Shown here piece by piece: positions 25,673 to 33,778 of a stretch of 45,058 bases of DNA. Source of the DNA: Sulfitobacter sp. (GTDB taxonomy: Bacteria; Pseudomonadota; Alphaproteobacteria; Rhodobacterales; Rhodobacteraceae); contig JAGXFI010000160.1 of assembly GCA_024637305.1 (NCBI GenBank), positions 1-45,058 on the forward strand. Reading direction: 5' to 3'. The notes beneath the pieces were generated by a model, which did no database searches, had not been told where the DNA came from, and saw only the letters and a list, made by a program, of their open reading frames with translations. The position numbers and the translations under genes were made by a program. The stretch's first letter is position 1; the number at the start of each line of letters is the position of its first letter.

Positions 25673-27769
25673 TCACAGAAGCTCTCCGAGCATGGCCGCC
25701 GCCCTTTGCGCCCCGTCTTGCGCGACGGGATGGGGGATGCGGGGGTTGCGCAGTTCTTCCAGCATGGCCTCGGCGATGCGCTCTGGGTCGCTGTCGGCAT
25801 AGATCATGCGGCGGCCGGCGTTATAGTGCTCCAACCGGGCGGCGACGTGGAAATTCTGTTCGAAATGATTGCGCAGGGGGAAATAGAGGAACGGCGTACC
25901 GGCGGCGGTCAGTTCCATGCAGGTTGTCAGTCCGCCTTGTACCAAGGCCAGATCACAGGCCGCAAGATGGCGGTCGAGGTCGGGCACGAAGGCGCGCGTC
26001 TCCACCCCTTCGGGCCAGTCAAAGGCGGCGGGATCGAGCCGGGGGCCGGTGACGAAAATCATGCGCAGTTCGGGAATCCGGGCGCGGGCATGGGGGTAGG
26101 TGGCAAGGATCCGCCGGATCAGTTGCGCCCCCACCCCAGAGCCACCCACGGCCACGATGCATGTCTTGCGCCCGTCGTCATAGCCGAATTCGGCGCGCAG
26201 GTCGGCGCGGGGGCCGAAATCGGCGGGATGGGTGCCGATGATGTAGTCGGAGAACTCATAATGCTTCGGCACCCAGTCACGCATGCGCGGCAGGCTGTCG
26301 CCAAATGTCAGATCGGCAATGTCGCGCGGCCCGCCGACGAAGATCGCGCGGTCGCGCACCTGCGGCTGGCCTTCGACATGGCCGATCATTTCGGCATTGT
26401 AATCGGTGGTCAGGAAAGCTTCGCGCGGGCCGTTTTCCGCGAACGGTACCCAGCCCACGAAATCCGTGAACCAGGCGATCTGGGCGCGTTTCATATCCGG
26501 GTGTTCGTGCCAGTAATGATCGACGTCCCACGCCTCGTCGGCGATTACCAGATCATAGCGGTCCTGTTCCAGAACATCTTGAAACACCATGAAATTCTTG
26601 ATCAGGATCTCGTCCATGTTGCGGATCGCCTGAAAGGCGTTGAGGTCGTGCTCGCCGGCTTCTGCCTCGATATGGGCGGATTCATTGGCCAGCAGACGGC
26701 TTGCCGGGTGCAGCGCTTCGTTATTGGCCGCAAGGAACCGCGTGACCGGATCCTGCGCCAGCCAATCCACCTGCAGATCGGGATGCAGCTTGCGCAGCGC
26801 GTGCGTTACCGCCAGATCGCGGCGCGCATGGCCCAGCCCGATGGGGGACGACAGGTAGAGCGCCCGCTTCTGACGCCTTGGCCGAGACTTCGGCACCGGC
26901 GCGTAGGTTCCGAGATGCCGGGCCAGAAAGTCGCGCATGGTGACGTTGAACCACGCCGGATAGCGCGCGTGGACGGCGTGCCCGCCGCCTGTGCGCACAT
27001 GCAAATCTCCGCCTGTGATCTCCGAGACACGGTATGAATTCTCGGGTGGAGTAATCGTGTCGGAATCGCCAACAACGATCAGGCTTGGACATTTGACGCT
27101 CGCATACATCGCCTCGTTGATGAGCGCTGGAGCTTCAGCCCGGCTGTCGAGGGTCATGGCCAGCATCTCGCCATCGCCGTCGAGCGCCCAAGTCAGTGCG
27201 TCGTCCTGTTGCTTGGTCGAATGCGGCTCGTTATGGACCTTGTCGAAAAAGAACCGCAGAAAGTCGGCATAGTCGCGCCGCCAGTACCGGCGGTTGTACT
27301 TCTGCCACCCTTCGGGGTTGTCCACCTCGGCCTCCCAATGGGCACCGCGTTCCGGGTAGGGGGGCACGATCGGTGACCATCCGCCGGTCGACACCACAGC
27401 ATCGACCCGGTCCGGCCAGCCCGCCGCGACCGCGAACGCCACCGCGCTGCTGAAGGAAAAGCCGACCAGCGACGCGGTATCTGTGCCCGTCGCATCCATC
27501 ACCGCGATCACGTCTTCGATTACCGCGTCAAGGCTATAACCCTCAGGCGCATCGGGCCGGTCGGATTTGCCGTTGCCGCGCGGATCGAAGGCGATGACGC
27601 GGAAGTGCTCCGCGAAATAGGGGATCTGCGCCTTCCAGCAGCGCGAATGGATGATTGCCCAGGTCGGCACGAAGAGGATGGTACGGTTGCTCTCTCCATA
27701 GATCTCATAATGCAGCCCGATGCCGTCGCGGTCGACCCGGCCTGTTGTATGAGGAAGAGCAGCGCGCAT
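25673..27769 (-). CDS. alpha/beta hydrolase - glycosyltransferase fusion
   Basis: Two enzymes in one 698-residue chain. Residues about 10-285 form an alpha/beta hydrolase with HSRCW, DPRGNGKSDRP, a serine at 105 in GFSFSS (GxSxS rather than GxSxG), Asp235 or Asp237 in VVGDSDTITPP and His264 in GGGHAVH. Residues about 302-698 form a UGT/GT28-like glycosyltransferase: ALYLSSPIGLGHARRDLA and the C-terminal donor-binding LVQGGLTTCMELTAAGTPFL with a PLRNHFEQN stretch. A basic linker at 294-302 joins them. No signal peptide. Three bases after the TetR stop, so the two share a transcript. Substrates are unknown; transfer of a sugar to a small molecule coupled to ester or acyl hydrolysis is a possibility. 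Confidence 0.85.
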   Translation of the reverse strand: MRAALPHTTGRVDRDGIGLHYEIYGESNRTILFVPTWAIIHSRCWKAQIPYFAEHFRVIAFDPRGNGKSDRPDAPEGYSLDAVIEDVIAVMDATGTDTASLVGFSFSSAVAFAVAAGWPDRVDAVVSTGGWSPIVPPYPERGAHWEAEVDNPEGWQKYNRRYWRRDYADFLRFFFDKVHNEPHSTKQQDDALTWALDGDGEMLAMTLDSRAEAPALINEAMYASVKCPSLIVVGDSDTITPPENSYRVSEITGGDLHVRTGGGHAVHARYPAWFNVTMRDFLARHLGTYAPVPKSRPRRQKRALYLSSPIGLGHARRDLAVTHALRKLHPDLQVDWLAQDPVTRFLAANNEALHPASRLLANESAHIEAEAGEHDLNAFQAIRNMDEILIKNFMVFQDVLEQDRYDLVIADEAWDVDHYWHEHPDMKRAQIAWFTDFVGWVPFAENGPREAFLTTDYNAEMIGHVEGQPQVRDRAIFVGGPRDIADLTFGDSLPRMRDWVPKHYEFSDYIIGTHPADFGPRADLRAEFGYDDGRKTCIVAVGGSGVGAQLIRRILATYPHARARIPELRMIFVTGPRLDPAAFDWPEGVETRAFVPDLDRHLAACDLALVQGGLTTCMELTAAGTPFLYFPLRNHFEQNFHVAARLEHYNAGRRMIYADSDPERIAEAMLEELRNPRIPHPVAQDGAQRAAAMLGELL

Positions 27770-27772
27770 TGT

Positions 27773-28384
27773 TCAGTCCTCCGGTTGCGTCTCTGCAAGG
27801 GCGATCAGGTCTCCGACACGGCGCAGGGCCGCGCGCATGGGGTGTTGAGCATCGTCAAAACCCAGCAGGATAAGAGATTCCAAGCCGATGAAGGCGGCCC
27901 CGATGAGCGTGGCAATTTCCTCGGCGCGGAAAGGGCCAAGCGGGCCGGTCCGCCCTTCAACGTCGCGAACCAGTTCCAGGATCAGCGCCTGCCATTGCGC
28001 GATGGCGCGGCGCACGGCATCGCCGACGGCGGGATTGGACCACCCCACGGCAGTCAGCTCCTGCAGGACGCGGACATAGCCCGAAGCCAGATCTTCTTCG
28101 AGATAATCGCAGGCGCGCGCCCATTTTTGCGAAATACGAAGGTCGGGCCGATTAAAGGTCTCTGCCTGGCGCGCGACCAACGTGTCGTTCATATATTCGA
28201 ACAGCGCCAGCACCAACCCTTCCTTGGACCCGAAGTGATAGCGGATCTGACTCATCTGGGTGCCGGCTTCGGCGGCCACGGCGCGGGTCGAAAGCCCGGC
28301 GTAGCCCTCTGCCAGAAGAACGCGCCTTGCAGCGTCCAGCAGGTCGATCTTCGGGTCCCGGCGGTGTTGCGTGATGACATCCAT
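27773..28384 (-). CDS. TetR/AcrR family transcriptional regulator
   Basis: TetR-type repressor of 203 residues. The HTH lies at about 11-60 (KIDLLDAARRVLLAEGYAGL, then MSQIRYHFGSKEGLVLALF). The rest is the helical ligand-binding domain. ATG at 28384 has GGGGGA eight bases upstream; an ATG at 28411 in frame is less favoured. It is the first gene of the transcript with the hydrolase-glycosyltransferase fusion and is divergent from the P47 operon. A near-perfect palindrome 53 bases upstream is a likely operator. Confidence 0.87.
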   Translation of the reverse strand: MDVITQHRRDPKIDLLDAARRVLLAEGYAGLSTRAVAAEAGTQMSQIRYHFGSKEGLVLALFEYMNDTLVARQAETFNRPDLRISQKWARACDYLEEDLASGYVRVLQELTAVGWSNPAVGDAVRRAIAQWQALILELVRDVEGRTGPLGPFRAEEIATLIGAAFIGLESLILLGFDDAQHPMRAALRRVGDLIALAETQPED

Positions 28385-28436
28385 GATCAGTCCCCCGAAT
28401 CCGGCGATCATCCATGAAGGGAACGCCGTCAGTATA

Positions 28437-28452
28437 ATTCGTTCGAATGAAT
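28437..28452. promoter_or_regulatory. TetR-type palindromic operator
   Basis: ATTCGTTCGAATGAAT is a 16-bp palindrome with one mismatched pair around a central TTCGAA. It sits in front of the TetR gene, where an autoregulatory operator is expected, and could also affect the divergent P47 operon. Confidence 0.55.
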
Positions 28453-28650
28453 GATATCACACGCCAACAGATTCGCAAAGCCTGCTCGGCAGGGGAAGCC
28501 CTGGCGCAAAACCCGCATGTCGCTATTCGAGCATCTGAGCGTTGCAGACCAACGCGCTTAGGTCTTTGTGCGCGGCAAGATCCGGGCGAACGGCACCGGC
28601 GTCACCTGAACCGTCGCGCGATCACATCCGGTTGGATTTCCTGGAACGGG

Positions 28651-28666
28651 TGTGACGCGCGACACA
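28651..28666. promoter_or_regulatory. Crp-like binding site upstream of P47 operon
   Basis: TGTGA-CGCGCG-ACACA matches the Crp consensus TGTGA-N6-TCACA at nine of ten positions and is 16-bp symmetric apart from one pair. It lies 136 bases before the first P47 start. A Crp-family gene lies 5.8 kb downstream in the same locus. No -35/-10 was assigned. Confidence 0.5.
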
Positions 28667-28801
28667 TCGCTTCGCCCCGTGGTCATCCAATATGGTTCTG
28701 CGTCGCATGATCGGCGCCACCCCGCGCCGCCCTCGGTCCGGCAACGCCTGTTTCAGGCGGGCAGACGAAGGTGTTCGTTTCGCAAAGGAAAGGACAACGA
28801 G

Positions 28802-30433
28802 ATGCTTGATAAACAGACATTTACCGGTGCGCTTGCCGAACAGATCGCGACCACCAACAACTGGGACACCGTCTTTGCCCTCGATTTCAAGGCGGTGAAT
28901 GACGGTATTCGCGCACAGGGGCGATTTCCCGGCACATTCGATCATTCGCAAAGCTCCGGCCCCGACACTGCGCGGATCATCGGTAATTTTTCCGCGTGGG
29001 ATCTGGTGGGCGGCTCGGGTCATGTGCTGGAAATGCGCATGTCGATCAGCGAATTCACCTTTCAGATGACCGGCGAGACGGACGAGACCCGCCAGGACGC
29101 TTGGTGCACGATCCAGCTCGATCTGCACACCGATATGGGGGACGAGGGCTCGGGGCTCGGTGGCGGCACGCCGGTATCGTTCCGGACCCGTCGGCCCGCC
29201 GACCTGCTGGCGAATGCGGGCAGCTACGGCATCGTCGTGACAGGTTTTGGCTGGCCCGGCTCGGACAGCGAAACCCAGCTCGTGAGCGATTGCCGGATCC
29301 TGATGGCCAGCTATTTCGCCGTTTCGTCGACCCTGGCCGAATTCGACCACACCTTTGTCACGGTGAACCTCAACAGCAGGCTGGAAAGCAAATCCAGCGA
29401 TTATTCCTGGATCTCGCCCACCGATACCTCTTACGGCGTGATTGCCAATGGCGCGCAGGGCGGCGGCACATTCGCGGTGCTGTGCATGATCGAAGGAAAC
29501 GCCCCGCCTGACCATCACAATGTCAGCCCAGCGATCATCGGCGACAAACGCGCGGGTTTTCTGCTCAACAAACAGGTCTTCCTCAAGCACATGATCAAGC
29601 CCGGCATTGCTGCCATGTTCGGGCGGCAACTTGATGACGCGCAGTTTTTTGACGATAATTTCATCATTGAAAGCGATGCGATCATCAACAAGCAGGAACT
29701 GGTGCTTGACGCGTTTACGGTTCAGCAATCTCAGAACAACCCAGACGCTGTTACCGCGCGAATTCCCAAACGCAGTTTCAGCATCACCTTGCTGGACACG
29801 CGGCTCGTGGTCAATTTCAACGGATTGCACCACCCCTATTACAAGATGATCTCGTACCTCTACGAGGCGCATCACTATTACACCATCCAGAGCCAGGCGG
29901 AATTCGACCCCGAAACGCGGCAATTCGGGCTGGCCCCCTACGAGGCCGGGGACGGTGAGGCGATCGTATCCTACCAGGCGGCGCTGGAGAAATCCGGCTT
30001 CGGCAAGGCGGTCGACATTGCGCTGCTTGTCGCGGACATCGTCGCCGTGGCCGGCACGATCTTCAAGGGTGTCCAGGTCGTCCGGGGCGTCGAGGTCGTG
30101 GTCGACACCGCCGAAGGGGCGCGGGTCATCTTCGGATCTGAACGGTTGGGCGCGGTCGTCAGTAGCCTGCAGGGATTTCTTGCCAGACCCATGACCGGGC
30201 TGGTGTTCTCTGTCGCGGTTGGCGCAGGCGGCATCACGCTTGGCCTGATAAAGGACAAGTGGGAAAGCGACCGCGAGCGGGATCCCGAAAACATCAAGCC
30301 TGACATGCAGCAGTTTGCGCAAAGCGTCATGGCTCCGATCGTCTGGCCAGCCGGAGCCGGGCTGTCGGTCGAAGGCGTCGCGTTCAATGGCGGGTTCCAC
30401 ATCACCGGCACCCCGGATTTCACTCAGGAGTAA
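28802..30433 (+). CDS. P47-like TULIP family protein (first copy)
   Basis: First of three consecutive P47-family proteins. The N-terminal signature, shared with its neighbours and with clostridial P47, is NNWDTVFALDFKAVN (residues 19-33) followed by GNFSAWDLVGGSG (61-73), then amphipathic beta-strands expected of a lipid-binding TULIP fold. It is 543 residues, longer than clostridial P47 (about 420). Residues about 402-425 and 463-482 are hydrophobic, like a membrane hairpin, and the C-terminal 60 residues are soluble. There is no signal peptide. The ribosome site is strong. Five bases separate it from the second copy. In clostridia P47 and OrfX genes accompany neurotoxin or insecticidal toxin genes; no such gene is seen here. 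Function is unknown. Confidence 0.82.
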   Translation: MLDKQTFTGALAEQIATTNNWDTVFALDFKAVNDGIRAQGRFPGTFDHSQSSGPDTARIIGNFSAWDLVGGSGHVLEMRMSISEFTFQMTGETDETRQDAWCTIQLDLHTDMGDEGSGLGGGTPVSFRTRRPADLLANAGSYGIVVTGFGWPGSDSETQLVSDCRILMASYFAVSSTLAEFDHTFVTVNLNSRLESKSSDYSWISPTDTSYGVIANGAQGGGTFAVLCMIEGNAPPDHHNVSPAIIGDKRAGFLLNKQVFLKHMIKPGIAAMFGRQLDDAQFFDDNFIIESDAIINKQELVLDAFTVQQSQNNPDAVTARIPKRSFSITLLDTRLVVNFNGLHHPYYKMISYLYEAHHYYTIQSQAEFDPETRQFGLAPYEAGDGEAIVSYQAALEKSGFGKAVDIALLVADIVAVAGTIFKGVQVVRGVEVVVDTAEGARVIFGSERLGAVVSSLQGFLARPMTGLVFSVAVGAGGITLGLIKDKWESDRERDPENIKPDMQQFAQSVMAPIVWPAGAGLSVEGVAFNGGFHITGTPDFTQE

Positions 30434-30438
30434 CGGCG

Positions 30439-31992
30439 ATGAAGGACTTTCCCATAACCTTGGCCTCGGCCACGCAATACCGCGCCGATACCGGCGGCTG
30501 GGATGCGGTGAACTGCGTCCGCATCACCGAGATCAACGATGCGATCCGCAATGCGGGCACGTCGCCCGCTCAGTTGGAGATCGCTTTGGACGACAGCAGC
30601 TCCGTGCGGGGCAATTTCGACAGTTGGCGGGTGTCGCCTGGGGGCGACGGACCGCTTATCAACCTCGAAATCCCGATGCGCGACGTCACCGTCATGCGCG
30701 GCGACCGGCAAGCAACGCTGGATCACATCGTGATCGAGAACCAGGTGCGGATGGAGATGATGCCGTCGGGGCGCAACGCGCCGCAGGGCGGCATGCTCGA
30801 AAAGCTGCTGGTGATCGCGAAACGCACAAGCCCGCTCTTGCTGGGGGCGGATGGATTGGAACGTGCGGCGACATTGGTGGGGCATACCGGGCTCGACGAT
30901 CTGGGGCTGCGGCTGAAAAGCACGCTGCTGAGCGGGATCGAGACCTGGATGAACGACCATCTCGACAGTTTCACCCATGTCTTCGCGGCTGTGAATGTCA
31001 GCGAACGAATGAGCGATGAAACCGAAGGCGAAGCCTTTGCATGGCTCAAGCCGACGGATGTCTCCTATGCTTTCGGTGCCAGTGGCACCGATCCCGATGC
31101 CAGCGTTCTGGCGATCCTGTGCCAGACCGAAGGGCGCAGTCCCAAGGGGCTGGTGCATCAGGCAGATCCCGGCCTTATCCCCGAGGGCTGTGATGCCGGC
31201 GTCGTCATTTCGCGGTCGCGGTTCCTGCGCAATATGGTCGGGAAATCCTTGCCGAAGGCCTTCAAGGGGCTGTCGGAAAAGGACATCCGTTACAAGGAAA
31301 AGGACACCGGGCTGCACCTGACGAAACCCGTCAAGGCGCAGAAGGTCGAACATGAGGGCAAGTCATACGCCCCGGTCATCCACCAGCTCGAGGTGTCCTT
31401 GCGCGACACCGAGATGGAACTGAAAAGCCTGACCAAGACCGAGGTCTCACCCGGCATCTTCTCGGTCTGCAGCGCGACCGCCGCCTATGCTTTCGGTCTG
31501 ACCAAGCGGTCGGACGGGGCCAAGACCATCGGTTTCGTCGAAACCCGGCCAATCAAGACGGTCGAAAGCACCGAAAAGACCAAGGGGGTTACGATCCTCG
31601 ATACGATCCTGGCGATCCTTGGCGTGATCGGCGGGCTTGTCATCACCTTTGTATCCTTCGGCACCGCCAGCGTGGCCTACTACGTGGTGCTGGGGATCGT
31701 TCTCGGCTCACTCGCCGGGACGATCTCGATCAAGCTGATCGAGATGACAAAGGAAGGCGACGCCCCGCCCATCGACCTGCTGATGGCAAATGCCACCGGC
31801 GCGGTGCGCTGGTCGACGGGCCGCACGTTCGATCCGACCTTTGCCGCGCTCAACAACGGCCTGCAGATCGGCGGCCGGTTCATCAAGGCGGATAAGGGCC
31901 TTCTGGGCGCAGACCCCGATGCCGGTCCGGCCTTTCATGGCACGTTCCAGGCCGAATTCGCAGACATCATGAACGAAAGGAAAGCCCGATGA
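30439..31992 (+). CDS. P47-like TULIP family protein (second copy)
   Basis: Second P47-family protein, 517 residues. Signature GGWDAVNCVRITEINDAI at 19-36 and GNFDSWRVSPGGDGPL at 58-73, then NLEIPMRDVTVMRGD. A long hydrophobic region at about 385-433, which reads as two membrane helices (ILAILGVIGGLVITFVSFG and then YYVVLGIVLGSLAGTISI), is followed by about 85 soluble residues. No signal peptide. AGGAG lies within the end of the first copy, and the 3' end overlaps the third copy by four bases, so stoichiometric production is likely. It is not a recent duplicate: outside the signatures it differs strongly from its neighbours. Confidence 0.82.
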   Translation: MKDFPITLASATQYRADTGGWDAVNCVRITEINDAIRNAGTSPAQLEIALDDSSSVRGNFDSWRVSPGGDGPLINLEIPMRDVTVMRGDRQATLDHIVIENQVRMEMMPSGRNAPQGGMLEKLLVIAKRTSPLLLGADGLERAATLVGHTGLDDLGLRLKSTLLSGIETWMNDHLDSFTHVFAAVNVSERMSDETEGEAFAWLKPTDVSYAFGASGTDPDASVLAILCQTEGRSPKGLVHQADPGLIPEGCDAGVVISRSRFLRNMVGKSLPKAFKGLSEKDIRYKEKDTGLHLTKPVKAQKVEHEGKSYAPVIHQLEVSLRDTEMELKSLTKTEVSPGIFSVCSATAAYAFGLTKRSDGAKTIGFVETRPIKTVESTEKTKGVTILDTILAILGVIGGLVITFVSFGTASVAYYVVLGIVLGSLAGTISIKLIEMTKEGDAPPIDLLMANATGAVRWSTGRTFDPTFAALNNGLQIGGRFIKADKGLLGADPDAGPAFHGTFQAEFADIMNERKAR

Positions 31993-33275
31993 ACCTCGAT
32001 GGATGGGATACATGCTCGATCATTTCGATCGACCTCGTGAACCAGGCGCTTGCCCAGGCGGACGACCGGACGATCCGAACCTTCTCCTACACCGAAGACG
32101 ATCTTGAGATCAGCGGATCTTTCGGCGGTTGGGCACTGGCACCCGGCGGGTCATTGCGGCTGGTATCGGTCACGATGCCGATCCGCCAGGGCGTCATCCG
32201 CGCCCGGGGTGAGGGCGAGGTCGACATTTCGGGGGTGGTGCTGACCGCCCAGATGAAGCTGGGCCTGATCAGTGGCGACACGCCCGACACGCGCAATCTG
32301 GCCTTCGATACGTCGCTGGACGACGGGGCAGGCGGCCCCGAACCGATAAAGGTCGTCGATATCGAATACCCGTCGAGGCGGTTGGCCAGTTTCGATCTTG
32401 GCATGGTCAAGGAGGCCCTGACAGCCTGTCTGTCGAAACATGCAGCCGATGCCAGTTTCGTCTTTGCCTCGGTCGCTGCACGCAGCACTGCAAAGGCCGC
32501 CGGGCTGGCCTGTCCGGGCAACGACTGGGCCTTTGTCGATCCTGGCGACGGGCGGCAGTATCTGGCCATTCTCGGGTCACTGGATGCCGCGCGGCCTGAC
32601 GGTCCGATCCGGATCGGACCCGAGTTGGTCAAGCCAGCGGCACCCGCCTATTTCGCGGTGTCGTCGCGGATTTTCAACCTGCGCGCCTTGCTGCCGATCC
32701 TGCAAAGCACGTTCCGTCCACGGACGACCTTCGCGGTCAATGGCAATTCGGTCGTGTCGACGAAACCGGTCAGGCTTGGTCACAAGAAGGTGGCGCTTTT
32801 CGACGTGGCCCCAGTGTTGAAACAGGTGCGCATCACGCCGGTAAAAGGCGCGCTCGATGTGCACGCGGTGGCCTATGCGGATCTGCCGCTCAGAACGCGT
32901 CTGGACCTGACGGTCGACATGAAGCTGATGTTCCATCACGATCCCAGGACCGGGGCGATGTCCTTCAAGCCGGGCAAACCGGTGGTACACCATCGCCTGA
33001 GTAGAAGCGGGATCATCGGCAATACGCTCGGTCTGATCATCGAACTGATCGTCGCTTTGGCGCGCGAACTGATCCTGAAATCGGTGGCCCAGATCGCCAA
33101 CGGCATGCAGACGGTGAGCAATCCCGCGACAAAACCGGTCGTCTGGAACGGCGTGCGCGATTTTCATGCCGCGCTGGCGCGTTGGGACAACGGGCTGTGG
33201 CTGGCCGATACGCGGGCGCTCGAACCGCTTGCGATGGCTGAGGCGGAAGGGGAGAAGACAAATGAACCTGCATGA
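31989..33275 (+). CDS. P47-like TULIP family protein (third copy)
   Basis: Third P47-family protein, 428 residues, closest in size and start to clostridial P47. Signature DGWDTCSIISIDLVNQAL begins at residue 4, and GSFGGWALAPGGSLRL runs from 43 to 58, followed by VTMPIRQGVIRARGEGEVDI. A hydrophobic/amphipathic stretch at about 340-370 (SGIIGNTLGLIIELIVALAR) is shorter than in the other copies. No signal peptide. ATG overlaps the previous stop (ATGA). Its last 14 bases overlap the next gene. Confidence 0.83.
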   Translation: MNLDGWDTCSIISIDLVNQALAQADDRTIRTFSYTEDDLEISGSFGGWALAPGGSLRLVSVTMPIRQGVIRARGEGEVDISGVVLTAQMKLGLISGDTPDTRNLAFDTSLDDGAGGPEPIKVVDIEYPSRRLASFDLGMVKEALTACLSKHAADASFVFASVAARSTAKAAGLACPGNDWAFVDPGDGRQYLAILGSLDAARPDGPIRIGPELVKPAAPAYFAVSSRIFNLRALLPILQSTFRPRTTFAVNGNSVVSTKPVRLGHKKVALFDVAPVLKQVRITPVKGALDVHAVAYADLPLRTRLDLTVDMKLMFHHDPRTGAMSFKPGKPVVHHRLSRSGIIGNTLGLIIELIVALARELILKSVAQIANGMQTVSNPATKPVVWNGVRDFHAALARWDNGLWLADTRALEPLAMAEAEGEKTNEPA

Positions 33276-33738
33276 TGTGATGCTGATCGCTCTTGCCGTG
33301 GCGGCCCTGTTCGAGGTCGCCGCCTATCTTGGCCATCGCAATGGTGCCCGCACCATCGGCGCATTGCTGTTACTGGGGGCGATGACGGTGCTTGTGTATC
33401 TGTGGGTGCCCGAAGTGCCGGAAGACCGGGCGGTCTTTGGCGCGGCAGAGCAGGGCTTTTCCGTGATGGTCGCGGTTGTGGCGATGCTGATGTCGATCAG
33501 TCTGGGTATCGTGGCGCGTTACGTGTTCGATACCGATAGGGAGTTCGATGTGATCTCGCTGCTGCGTCCGCTGGTGGTGGCACCGCTGCTGTTGCTGCCG
33601 CTGATCGGAACGCTCGACAATGGCGAACTGCAACCGCTGCAACTGGTCAGCCTGTCCTTCCAGAGCGGTTTTTTCTGGCAAAAGGTGCTGGCCAGCCTGA
33701 AAGGCGGCGAGAAATCGGTTTTGCCGGTAGAAAATTGA
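33262..33738 (+). CDS. small four-helix membrane protein, unknown
   Basis: I do not recognise this 158-residue protein. It has four hydrophobic helices at about 5-22, 32-50, 67-90 and 98-115, a short acidic loop (PEVPEDRAVFG) and a soluble C-terminal tail. The ATG at 33262 has GGGGAGAAG upstream and overlaps the third P47 gene by 14 bases, so it is translated with it. A role as membrane anchor, export helper or immunity factor for the P47 proteins is possible but unproven. Confidence 0.65.
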   Translation: MNLHDVMLIALAVAALFEVAAYLGHRNGARTIGALLLLGAMTVLVYLWVPEVPEDRAVFGAAEQGFSVMVAVVAMLMSISLGIVARYVFDTDREFDVISLLRPLVVAPLLLLPLIGTLDNGELQPLQLVSLSFQSGFFWQKVLASLKGGEKSVLPVEN

Positions 33739-33778
33739 CACAATGGTATCAAAAACCTAACCTGAAAGGATTGTACTG

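Larger units (their letters stand above)
28385..28801. other. divergent intergenic region, TetR/P47
   Basis: This 417-base stretch separates the TetR gene from the P47 operon. It holds a TetR-type palindrome (28437-28452), a Crp-like palindrome (28651-28666) and the AAGGAAAGGA ribosome site just before 28802. I recognised no gene: a short plus-strand open frame at 28447-28710 resembles nothing I know. Confidence 0.6.

Noticed and set aside
25442-27037. 531-codon plus-strand open frame opposite the hydrolase-glycosyltransferase gene
   Set aside because: The minus-strand gene has clear catalytic motifs in two domains; the plus frame has none.
28622-30400. Long minus-strand open frame (592 codons) opposite the first P47 gene
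   Set aside because: It lies entirely antisense to a gene with clear family signatures and a strong ribosome site, and its translation is low-complexity and unlike any family. GC-rich DNA often gives such frames.
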